From the NCBI GenBank assembly GCA_944739405.2, contig OX123182.2, positions 57,167,183 through 57,231,182 on the forward strand: a stretch of 64,000 nt of DNA. Reading direction: 5' to 3'. Below the pieces are notes generated by a model that saw only the letters and a list, made by a program, of their open reading frames with translations, ran no database searches and was not told where the DNA came from. This stretch comes from Euclidia mi. Its lineage: Eukaryota > Arthropoda > Insecta > Lepidoptera > Erebidae. A program made the position numbers and the translations under genes. Numbering within the stretch: the first letter of the stretch is position 1; every line of letters starts with the position of its first letter. This document shows, in pieces, positions 33,826-43,421 of the stretch.

Positions 33826-34332
33826 CAAATATACGTATTTTAAAAAATAATTCTAGTTTTCTAATTTAGACACGAAGTTGTACTGAATAAAATAGGGTTT
33901 AAAAATTACCTGTTACCTACATACGTCTATTATACAGAACTATTGAAACCGCTGAGGTGAAATTCTTTATACCTACTTGTTTACTTTGATTATTGCATAG
34001 ATCTTATGTGATTTACACTTATAATAACATCTAGTATTAACCATGGTTGACATTTTTAGCTTAATCTTCTTTGACTCTACAAACGTTGCATGAAGTGGAA
34101 TCTTATTGTATTTCTAATAGATATGTTCCTTTTTCAACTTCGTGCAAATTTTAACTGCACCAAACTTTATAGTATTTATTTTCGTTGCAAGTTTTGATGC
34201 ACTTGTACTAGTTGTTTCCGCCTACGACTTTGCTATATATGTACTTACTATTTTCATGTATAAAATCGAAATCTTCTAACTATGGTTTGCGCAAAAAAGT
34301 AATAAACATCCTTCTATCCTCATAAACTATCG
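33826..34332. other. AT-rich non-coding stretch
   Basis: Nothing recognised. Confidence 0.4.
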
Positions 34333-34342
34333 CATTTATAAT

Positions 34343-34584
34343 TGTTTGTTTTTAATTTTCGTGTGAATGTGGGGCCAACTCTAGTGTCTGAGTTTTCAGA
34401 CCGCCCGAAGGCCTCCGACATGGCCTAACGATTCTTATCCTGAGAGCGGTCCAGGTTCTTGACCCGGACCGCTCAGATGTAAATGCCACAGGTGGTCACC
34501 CATCCAAGTGACGCCCTGTACAAGCGTTGCATAACCTTACGATCTGTTACGAACAGCAAGCCAAGTCTCGCTATGAGCGCTACA
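34343..34584 (-). mobile_element. 5S rRNA-derived SINE
   Basis: Flanked by the 10-base duplication CATTTATAAT (34333-34342 and 34585-34594). On the minus strand the head carries CACTTGGATGGGTGACC and a diverged AGGTTATGCAACGC, matching the internal promoter region of 5S rRNA. The body then has GGATAAGAATCGTTAGGCCA and GGGCGGTCTGAAAACT. It matches the copy at 50254-50514 in opposite orientation. Pol III transcription from the 5S-type promoter is inferred. Confidence 0.85.
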
Positions 34585-34615
34585 CATTTATAATAATAGT
34601 AAGATAATCAGCACC

Positions 34616-34704
34616 CAAACTGCAGTTTTACTAGTAGTAAAACTGCAGTTTGTTGTAAATAAAAGCTATTCGTATTGGTAAATACGAGTAGCTTTTATTT
34701 ACAA
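34616..34704. repeat. Two adjacent long hairpins
   Basis: Hairpin 1: arms 34616-34633 and 34635-34652, with AAACTGCAGTTTTACTA, perfect around one base. Hairpin 2: arms 34653-34676 and 34681-34704, with TTGTAAATAAAAGCTA, one mismatch, loop GGTA. They abut without a gap and lie 20 bases past the SINE target duplication. Confidence 0.9.
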
Positions 34705-35095
34705 CTTAAGTACCTTCAGTGTATACATGGAATTATAAAAGTCGTAGTGCTCATGCATATTTCCATTTATTGGAATGCTGCAGTATTGACTTTAAAAGTA
34801 ATGGCTAGAGGTATACGACCGCAGCCACTGAAGTAGCTATATATTGATGTTGTGTAGTATAAAATCAATAACATCTATCGGGTCCCGGTCCTAAGAGAAA
34901 ACGATACAAAAAGAAAATATTTTGTATTTTTACTGCCGTGGTAAACAAGACAGTATAATTAATACTTTTATGGTTTATTGAATAAAGATATAACATTGTT
35001 GTTTCACATTGATTTGTTATATTATTGCTCTTCTTGGTAACTCTTGATCATAATAATAATAATATACATACTTAACTATACTTTCTTTTTTTTAC

Positions 35096-35520
35096 GTGGT
35101 GGAATATCCCTTCGGATCTCCGGTTTTTCTGGAAATGAGAGCCGGAGTATGTAGTGTTATCACTAAAAACCACCTCGACTGCCAACCAAAGACCTGTCCA
35201 GTCTTTCTGCTATGGCGTCATGATCAAACAAACTCATTCCCAGGGAAAGCAACAGGCCCTAACCTGCCCTTACTGGCAGCTTATCGGTGCAAAGTATTCA
35301 AAGTCGGCGACCGGAGCTCCACATGCTCTGGTGGCCCGCGACCCCGTTTGCGGATCTTGGCTACGCCGCACTTGTCTTCGGGCGGGATCAGCCCTATCCC
35401 GATCCCGCTCAGCAGCCTCCTTTTGAAGCATAACGATTTCACAAAAGGAGGCCACTGCGTCCCAGCCCTCCTCGCCCATCCAGCATGGCAGCAATAACTG
35501 CTGGCGGGCACACTTAACTA
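35096..35520 (-). pseudogene. C-terminal fragment of an R1-clade LINE ORF
   Basis: On the minus strand, 35281-35520 in two overlapping frames gives GWDAVASFCEIVMLQKEAAE and ERDRDRADPARR, the characteristic C-terminal end of R1-clade ORF2 (AVxSFCExVMLQKExAER). The frame changes inside the segment. The left part to 35096 appears to be 3' UTR. RT and endonuclease are absent, as in a normal 5'-truncated insertion. Confidence 0.7.
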
Positions 35521-35810
35521 TAATACTACGCATTGATATTCTGGCTACTTGGAGTTTAAGATAGGTTACTGAGTAGTCTAGAGCCGAACTCTTATTAGTG
35601 GGTCGTCGAATTTTGTTAATAATAGGGGTTAAAGTATGAAATTGCCGTTTTATTGTAATAGGTACTTTGAATTGACATAGAATATTCACGGTTTGAGGTT
35701 TTTGAATGAAACTTTTTTCACATGGTTTCTATGATGTTCTTCTTTTAAAAATGTGAAACATTTGAATATCGACTTTCAATTGTTTTTGTTATTCAACTTA
35801 GACAAGAAAG

Positions 35811-36141
35811 ATGGATACTGCGAAAATTCGAGTGATTTTTGAATACGAGTTCCGACGCGGAAGTAACGCGGTAGAAACAACCCGCAATATCGATGTTGCA
35901 ATTGGAGAGGGGTCTGCTAATGAACGCACCGTGCGATTTTGGTTTAAACGTTTTCGCGATGGAAACTTCGACTTGAAGAACGAGCCACGAGGAAGAGCGC
36001 CCACACTGGTGAATAACGATGAATTAAGAGAGATGATGGAAGCCGATCCAAGTCAAACTACCCAGGAATTAGCGGCATGTTTAACGTTACCTTACTCACA
36101 ATATTGACTCATTTGCGTCAAATCAATAAAATACGAAAAAT
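35811..36141 (+). pseudogene. mariner transposase, N-terminal part
   Basis: ATG at 35811. The paired HTH region reads RVIFEYEFRRGSNAVETTRN, then RTVRFWFKRFRDGNFDLKNE and RGRAPTLVNNDELREMMEAD, typical of mariner DNA-binding domains. The frame breaks near 36107 (TGA after LPYSQY), and the expected sequence continues one frame over to the LINE insertion point at 36142. The C-terminal half resumes at 39440. Confidence 0.88.
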
Positions 36142-36159
36142 GGGTGCCTCATGATTTGA

Positions 36160-39100
36160 GGGGTGTAAGGAGTTGAGACTTCCACCTGTATCAACCCAAT
36201 TGTCAACCTCACCTGCTCGCGGTGCACCCTGCAGACCAACGAACGAGGCCCTGGCGACCGACATTCTGGCGGGATAACCAGACATCACTCCAAGCAGGCA
36301 GAAATACCTGTACACAAATTGCACACCTTAAATTCACGGGTTTCCCTATCTGAGCGGATAGGTTTTTTGTACGTCAGATGGCAATCGGTACACAACGGTA
36401 ATAAACCCAAAAATAAAGCCGAATTTTTAGAGAGAAGTATGGACAAGTTACAAAATGTATTGCGGATAAGAAATAGGGCGTCGCCACAAAACGACGCGCA
36501 GACACATCGTCCTACATCTGCGAATAGTTTACTAGGGCTACCGAGTCATGGACGGGGTCGGCTAACGACGCGAGTCCCAAATTGTAACTTGAAGATACGC
36601 TTCGCTACGTTGAATGTGGGAACACTTACAGGGAAGACAAAGGAGCTGGCTTCACTATTCAAAATAAGAAACATAGATTTTGTCTGCCTACAAGAAACTC
36701 GATAGAATTGATCGAAAGCTCGTAACATCGGAGAGGGGTACAAGCTTATGTACGTTGGTGAAAAGCACGGAAGAAATGGCGTAGCAATTGCTGTCAAAGA
36801 TGAACACCTTAATAACATCCTAGAAATAAACCGAACTAATGATAGACTAATGGCTATAAAAGAGATCATAGAGGGACAAACCATAAATTTAATATCTGCA
36901 TACGCTCCCCAAGCAAGTTGCAGTCAAGTGGAAAAGGACATCTTTTGGACCACGCTTGAAGGGGTACCTTCAGCAAGAAACTGTAATACTAGGAGGAGAT
37001 CTAAACGGTCACATAGGAGCATCGAACGATGCATTCAATAGAGTGCGCGGAGGTCACGCCTATGGCACACTAAATGACGTTGGGAAAGTCATACTCTCTA
37101 CGGCGGCAGCATTCGATCTAGCTATCGTCAATTCGTTCTTTTCGAAAAAGCTCGAGCACAAGATCACGTACAAGAGCGGGGCAACATCATCGCAAATTGA
37201 CTACATCTTAATCAACCGAGCTTATATCGAGCGCGTCACAAACTGTAAGGTGATCCCGGGAGAACCAGTTACTACCCAACATCGGCCTGTTGTGATGGAC
37301 ATGACGTTTAAGATAACAGCCAAGGAGACACCGACACAAATCCCGGATCTCACGAAATGGTGGCACTTAAAAGGTGCCAAAATTCCCGAATTTTGCGAGC
37401 ACCTTGCGCACCTCGAGATTGACGAGAATGCAGACATTGATACTATATGGGAACACATGCGCAAGTCCATCATTACGGCTGCAAATAAGGTTCTCGTTCG
37501 CACAAAAGGAGGTCGAAGTGCAGAAAAGGAAACATGGTGGTGGACAGATTCAGATCAGACTGCAATACATAAAAAGAAAACCGCCTTTAAGACCTAGCAA
37601 TCCACTCAAACACCAGAGGAACGAGAAGCTTACAAAATTGTGAAAAAACAAACTAAAAAGGTAATAGCCAAAGAGCAGGCTAACTCCCACAAAAACCTTT
37701 ACAAAATTCTAGATAGCAAAGAAGGCCAAAAACACATTTATAAGCTCGCGAAACAGCGTTGCCGGGGCACAAAAGATCCTGCTAGGTGTAGAGCTATCAA
37801 ATCTCCAAACGGCGACTTGTTGTACAAAGACAGAGATATAATAAAAGCTTGGCATAAACATTACAAACAACTACTGAACCCAAATAGACCTTTAACCGAA
37901 CTTCCAGAGGCACATAAAAATCTGGGTCTCATATCACCAATACATCCGAGTGAAATAAAGAAAGCTTTACAAAAGATGTCCAACAAGAAAGCTATAGGAC
38001 CTGATGGCATCCCAATAGAAGCTTGGAAATGTTTACGCGAGCGAGGCGTTGCACTGCTGACTCTTTTCTTTAACTGCCTGATGCGATCTTCTAAGATGCC
38101 TGATGCATGGATACTGAGCACTATAGTCCCAATTTATAAGGGAAAAGTCAGTAAGTACGAGTGCGATAACTACCGCGGTATCAAGCTCTTAAGCCATACG
38201 ATGAAGCTTTACGAGAGAGTGATTGATAGTCGCCTAAGATCCGAGTGCGAACTTTCAAAAAAACACTATGGCTTCGTATCCGGCTTATCGACCACCGACC
38301 CGATGTTTGCTATTAATACGATCGCAGAGGAGTATCGTGCCAAAAACCGACCATGGTACGTTGCATTTCTGGACATGGAAAAGGCATTTGATCGAGTTCG
38401 GAGGGAAACAATCTGGTGGAGTCTACGTAAAAAGAACGTCCCTGAACAGTACATACATCAGCATTATCGCCGACATGTGTATGGGTGTGCGAGGTCGATG
38501 GTTCGGACAGTAGTAGGGGTAAAAAAGCCAATAGCGGTCACAAAGGGTGTTCATCAAGGTTCGGTACTGAGCCCCTTTTTGTTTTGCTTGGCGTTAGACT
38601 CTCTCACTGAGGCAGCACAACACTCAGCGACATGGACATTTATATATGCAGATGATGTAGCCATATGCACCGAGAGCCGGGCCGAGTTGCAGCAGGCTCT
38701 TTTGTCATGGAAACACCAATTACAGACCGGTGGCCTAAGTTTGAGTGTTACTAAAACTCAATTTATGTCCCTTAAAGAACCAGACGCCAGCAATAACAGC
38801 CCGATTTTGATTGATGGACAGTTAGTCACAATGTGCGATCAATATAAGTATCTGGGCAATATGATGCACATTTCGGGGAGTATAGAGGCTAACATTCAAC
38901 ATCGGATAGCCGCAGCGTGGCTAAAATGGTGAATAGTGACTGGCGTTATCTGTGACAACAGAATGCCTGTCAAACTCTAGGGCTTGGTTTACAAATCTAT
39001 AATAAGACCAGTTCTTACGTACGATAGTGAAACATGGGCCGTTACCAAAAAGAACGTGCATACCATTCAAGTTGCCGAAATGAAGATGCTGAGATGGATG

Positions 39101-39437
39101 TGCGGCGTAACCAAGCTCGACAAAATCCGCAACAAGTTCGTGCGAGGAAACTTGGGTGTACGCGATATTGCAGACAAAATGCAGGAGAGTAGGCTGCAAT
39201 GGTATGGCCACGTAAAAAGGAGGCCACCGGAATACGTAGAAAACTTGCCATTACAACTCTCGATCCCCGGTCAAAGATCCAGAGGCCGACCTAAAACGAG
39301 ATGGAGAGATGTAGTGTCAAGAGATATGAAGAAGTGCCAGATATCCAAGGAACATGTCGAGGACCGAGCGAAGTGGAGGAGATTGACAAGGAAGGCTGAC
39401 CCCACCACCATAAGGGATTAATAGCCAGGAAGAGAGA
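36160..39437 (+). mobile_element. Full-length RTE LINE nested in mariner, 18-bp target duplication
   Basis: The 3278-base insertion is flanked by GGGTGCCTCATGATTTGA at 36142-36159 and 39438-39455. It has a 5' leader (36160-36420), endonuclease and RT coding region, and a short 3' end. The leader shares a stretch (GTCAACCTCACCTG then GGTGCACC-TGC) with the head of the SINEs at 20561 and 57143. The clear duplication proves the mariner was there first. Confidence 0.92.
36319..39421 (+). pseudogene. RTE endonuclease-reverse transcriptase, broken by stops
   Basis: The endonuclease begins LKIRFATLNVGTLTGKTKEL, then FVCLQETR, YAPQASCSQVEKD, GGDLNGHIGAS, SSQIDYILINR and TQHRPVVMDM. The RT has KAIGPDGIPIEAWK, NYRGIKLLSH, AFLDMEKAFDRV, VHQGSVLSPFL and FIYADDVAICTES (catalytic ADD). 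It ends MKMLRWMCGVTKLDKIRN, LQWYGHVKRR and RGRPKTRW. Lesions are a stop after QETR near 36703, a frameshift near 36990, and stops near 37595, 38931 and 38978. Apart from these it is nearly complete, so it is a fairly young copy. Confidence 0.9.
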
Positions 39438-39439
39438 GG

Positions 39440-40143
39440 GTGCCTCATGATTTGACTGATCTGCGAAAAGAAACGCGTGTTGAAACTTGTGTTGCCATGA
39501 AGAATCGGTACAGAAATGAAGTAATATTGGATCGAATTGTGACATGTGATGAAAAGTGGATTATTTATGATAACCTTAAAAGAAAAATGCAACGGCTGAC
39601 CCCAGGTCAAACGTCACAACAGTGTCCTAAAGCAAAGTTTACCAATAAAAAGGTAATGGTAACTGTTTGGTGGTCTCAGCATGGTGTTATTCACTATAGT
39701 TTTCTCCGATCTGGTCAAGCAATAACGGCAGATGTCTATTGTACCGAACTCCGAACAATGTTGGCAAAACTAGCAGTTAACAGCCCCGACTCATGAATCC
39801 ATCTTCACCATTATTGCTCCATGATAACGCGAGACCTCATACAGTACGAGAAACCGTTTTGACCCTTCAGGAACTGCAGTTAGAAGCCATTTGTCATCCT
39901 CCGTATTCGCCAGACCTTGCTTCAACGGACTACCATTTTTTTCGTGATTTGGACAATTATCTACGTGATAATAAGTTTTCTTCCCAGGAGGTAGTACTAA
40001 ATGCTTTCACACTGTTTGTGCAGTCTAGATCCTCAGATTTCTATTGCATAGGCATAAATGACCTTTCTATTAAATGGCAGCAATGTACAGAAAATAACGG
40101 TAACTTTTTTGATCAAATAAATGTGTTAAAAATTAAAAAATAA
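39440..40143 (+). pseudogene. mariner transposase, catalytic part
   Basis: Resumes directly after the LINE with PHDLTDLRK. The first catalytic Asp is in VTCDEKW (codon at 39548). A frameshift near 39795 separates the two halves. The second half has LLHDNARPHT and, 34 residues on, SPDLASTDYHFF, giving the mariner D34D spacing. The stop is at 40143. Together with 35811-36141 it covers a whole mariner transposase, but a LINE insertion and at least two frame breaks make it inactive. Confidence 0.9.
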
Positions 40144-40194
40144 ACAATTTTGATTATCAGTACAAATCGGCAATTCCATACTTTAACCCCTAAG

Positions 40195-40320
40195 CAGTCT
40201 GTGGTGGTATTAGTTCTAATGACCACAACGATAGGGGTTCGATCTCCCCAAGGAGCAATACTTTGAGTAATCAACAAACAGGTAGTTGTTTCAAGTCTGA
40301 GTGTTCCTTTTGACCGTTAA
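40195..40320 (+). mobile_element. Possible tRNA-derived SINE fragment
   Basis: Contains a B-box match GGGGTTCGATCTCCCC at about 40225-40240 with a G/T-rich stretch 35 bases upstream in the place of an A box. No second copy in the window, and the ends are not defined. Confidence 0.35.
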
Positions 40321-40892
40321 TTGGATCTTAGTAAAAATTCATACATAGTGTGGGAGTGTCTTATCATGTTATACATCGCATTCATGGCTATATTTTCGTA
40401 ATTGCGTGAGTATGTGTGAACTTGTTTATGTGTGTGTGTGCGCGTATGTGCGAAGCGTGTGTGCTTGCGTGTAATGCATTTGATTCATAGTTCATACGTG
40501 TGTTCATGAGTGTGATAAAATAATCGTTTAGTTACTTAGCAAACAATATTTCTCATGCATCATAAATTGATATTAATTTAAATTCCGTCATAATTGTTTG
40601 TTCGATATGTAGTCAAGATGAATCAAACGAGCCCAAACTCGATAGAGTTTTGTCATTTAATTACTGTGGTGGTGGCTATAGGAACTCACCTATAGCCACC
40701 TTTCAATTCCATCATCAGATCATCTCTATGCCATAATATTTTTTTATTGTCATCCAATTTGCATACGTTAACAAAAGTTCAGCTCAATCGGTAACTGGAA
40801 AGTGGATCAAATCCACTTGCGAGATTTGATTTCGGACATCGGGATAGGTGAAAGTAAATAAAAAAAATGCTCATAAAATAAAAACTACTTTT
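40321..40892. other. Non-coding stretch with GT-rich run and short hairpin
   Basis: A TGTG/CGCG-rich run lies at 40425-40470. GGTGGCTATAGG at 40671-40682 pairs with 40689-40700 around AACTCA. No gene. Confidence 0.5.
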
Positions 40893-42640
40893 TTCAATTC
40901 AATTCAATTCAAATCATTTATTTGTTCATAGGTTCATTATAATAAACACTTAAACAAAGTCATACTTTTTTTTAAATTAAGCTAGATGAGGCCGGTGTTT
41001 CCTAACTGACTGCCCTGAGAAGAAACATCCGAAACAAACTCAGAGGTCATAGTCTCTTTTAAAGTCCAGATAATTATTTAAAAAAAAAAAAATAATAATA
41101 AGTATACAACATAAAGTATAAATATGTGAGTACAATGTGAGACGACTATACGAGTGAGAGACTAAAAAATAGTTATATTTTGATAGAATTGCAGCAGCAG
41201 TTCAGAGCCGACCAGTCCTGGCAGACGGCACCCGTTCACGAGTATGACGTGAGACTCAGCCATAGCTTAGCTCAACCATTTTTTAGGGAACCAAACCACC
41301 CGACCCACAACGCCACCGTAAGCAAGACTTTTTAGTGAGCATGACGACCCAGAACTGCATGACAATCATCACGTCAATTAGAAAAAAAGAGAAAGCGACT
41401 ACATGGTGCTCACATATTGACAATTTTAAGTTATCTATAGGAATATCATCATGATCTATAATGGTATTACAATAATAATAATTTTACAGTCAATAGCATA
41501 ATCTAAATTAACAAATGAATGAATAATAGCATAATAACAATAAAACATCCATAATAATGGCATTATGACTCAAAAGCATAAATACAGCAGGGTAAAAAAA
41601 GAGAATTACAATTGTCAGTAAAAATAATATTAAATTTGGATGTCATGTATAAAAACAAATTCAGTATGATAGCAAGATTAACATACAGTCATATAAAAGT
41701 ACTTAATCAAATGTCAAATTTAATCATGAAAAATTAAAAAAGTCATCTATATAATAATATGTACTGGATGTATAATGTCCAGAGTCAAAATAATCAATAT
41801 ATAAATAATTTATGTATATGATAATAAGACTAACATACGGTCATATAAAAGTAATGAAATGTCAAATTTAATAATAAAAGCAATAAATACTATATAATAA
41901 TATGTACTGGATGTATAATGTCCAGAGTCAAAATAATTAATCTATAAATAATTTAAGTATGTCCAGTGTATACATTGAGCTGGTCAATCCCATGCGTTTT
42001 TATCATTCATATAATCTAGAATTGTATAGTATCCATGTCTATATAATTTTGCTTTAACAATGCTTTTGAACGTATTATATGGTAGATTTCTTATACCAAT
42101 AGGTAGTTTATTGTAGAAGCGTATACTTTGCCCCACGAACGAATTGCTGATTCTGTGAAGACGAGTGGCATGCACAGTAAGATTGTGTTTGTTCCTGGTA
42201 TTCACAGAATGTATGTCAGATTTCTTTTTAAAATAACTAATATTTCTATAAACATACTTTAAGTTTTCAAAAATATATTGAGATGCTACAGTCAGAATAT
42301 TTATTTCCTTGATTTTTTCTCTGAGGGACACTTTGGGACCGAGATTGTAAATAGCACGAATGGCTCTTTTCTGTAAGATAAAGATGGTGTTGATGTCTGC
42401 AGCTGTCCTCCACAGAAGAATTCCGTAAGACATAATGCTATGGAAGTAACTAAAATAAACTATCCTAGCCGTATCTACATCAGTAAAATGTCTTATTTTT
42501 TTAACTGCATATGCTGCTGAACTGAGCTTGCCCGATAGCTTTTCAATGTGTGGGCTCCATTGAAGTTTCGAATCTATGGTAATACCTAAAAACACTGTTA
42601 CTGAGCCTACCTGAATCAAATTTTTATGGGACCAATTCGA
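40893..42640 (-). mobile_element. CR1/Jockey-like LINE, 5'-truncated
   Basis: On the minus strand the ORF2 end (42619-41984) is followed by a 1.1-kb AT-rich 3' UTR ending in GAATT pentamers at 40893-40912. The UTR contains a direct duplication: 41674-41815 resembles 41826-41955, with GTACTGGATGTATAATGTCC at 41761 and 41903. The 5' truncation is near 42640. Confidence 0.75.
41984..42619 (-). pseudogene. C-terminal end of a LINE reverse transcriptase
   Basis: 212 codons open. Motifs are FLGITIDSKLQWSPHIEKL, then YFHSIMSYGILLWRTAADIN, ILQKRAIRAIYNLGPKVSLR, ILTVASQYIFENLKYVY and SIRFYNKLPIGIRNL. This is the thumb and C-terminal region of CR1/Jockey-group RTs, without the catalytic palm. The frame is still open, so the insertion is not very old, but it was truncated at birth. 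Confidence 0.85.
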
Positions 42641-42740
42641 AACGATTCCGCATCAAACAAAAAAAGAATTTTAAATTGGTTCAGAAACCTCGGCGAAATC
42701 GGTAAGCCAAATTGAGAACCTCCTCCTTTTTGAAGTCGGA

Positions 42741-43206
42741 TGGTTCGGCTTTACACCGAAACCGAAGATTCCTAGGCGATTTGGGAAAAAATGGACTGTA
42801 TTTAAAGGATGGCGAGTTCTGGTCGCCTAGGATTGGAGAGGGAGAGAAAGTATGGTGTAGAAAGGAACCTCTTACCTTGCACGGCAATTTTCTTCTTCTC
42901 AGAAGGGCAGTCTCCTGGTGTTTTCGAGATGAAGCTGCTTGATTCACTACACTACACTAATCACTTTCACTCGCGGGCGGTTTTGTTGAGTTTTGTATAA
43001 GGGGTAATAATTATAGCGGTGCGGTGCGGTATGGCGGACAGGTTCTTAGCGTCTCGAATGTTCTGCGTCACCGTTGAGCAAGGCGGCCAATAGGGAGGTG
43101 TTTCGGGAGGGGATTTATGAAAAGGAACCCTCGGATTGGCCGAGCAGCGACGAACCATTGACGTTGACGTGATTAGTTCTCGATGGAAAGGTAGATGGCA
43201 CTACCA
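42741..43206 (-). repeat. BEL/Pao 3' LTR
   Basis: 466 bases; on the minus strand it begins TGGTAGTGCCATCTACC and ends GCCGAACCA. It differs from the 5' LTR at roughly 18 positions by eye (about 96% identity), so the insertion is not recent. Confidence 0.92.
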
Positions 43207-43421
43207 TATCCCCTCGGCCCTAAAGGGTTGCCTTTAAAAGAAATAGAATTTAACTTAGCTATGTTGGGTGTACTACCGCATAATCCATCAATAGGCTAAG
43301 ACAGCGATATGATAATAAAATTAATCTAAATTAATTTTAGCGAAAACTACAAACGCAATAACAGCGAAAAGTACTAACTAAATACTTAAACTAAGAGGTA
43401 GATCCAACTTTAGGCTAGATC

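Larger units (their letters stand above)
35625..40190 (+). mobile_element. mariner transposon interrupted by a LINE
   Basis: Ends GGGGTTAAAGTATGAAATTG (left) and inverted GGGGTTAAAGTATGGAATTG (right) flank the element, each next to TA (35623-35624, 40191-40192). Without the nested LINE (36160-39437 plus one target duplication) it would be about 1.27 kb, the normal mariner size. The exact first base of the inverted repeats is uncertain by two or three bases. Confidence 0.88.

Noticed and set aside
35096..35497. Plus-strand 133-codon frame with many Pro/Ser
   Set aside because: Antisense shadow of the R1-type LINE C-terminus read on the minus strand.
42712..43000. Small ORFs on both strands repeated at 48340-48671
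   Set aside because: They lie in the BEL LTRs and their flanks and reflect the LTR duplication, not genes.
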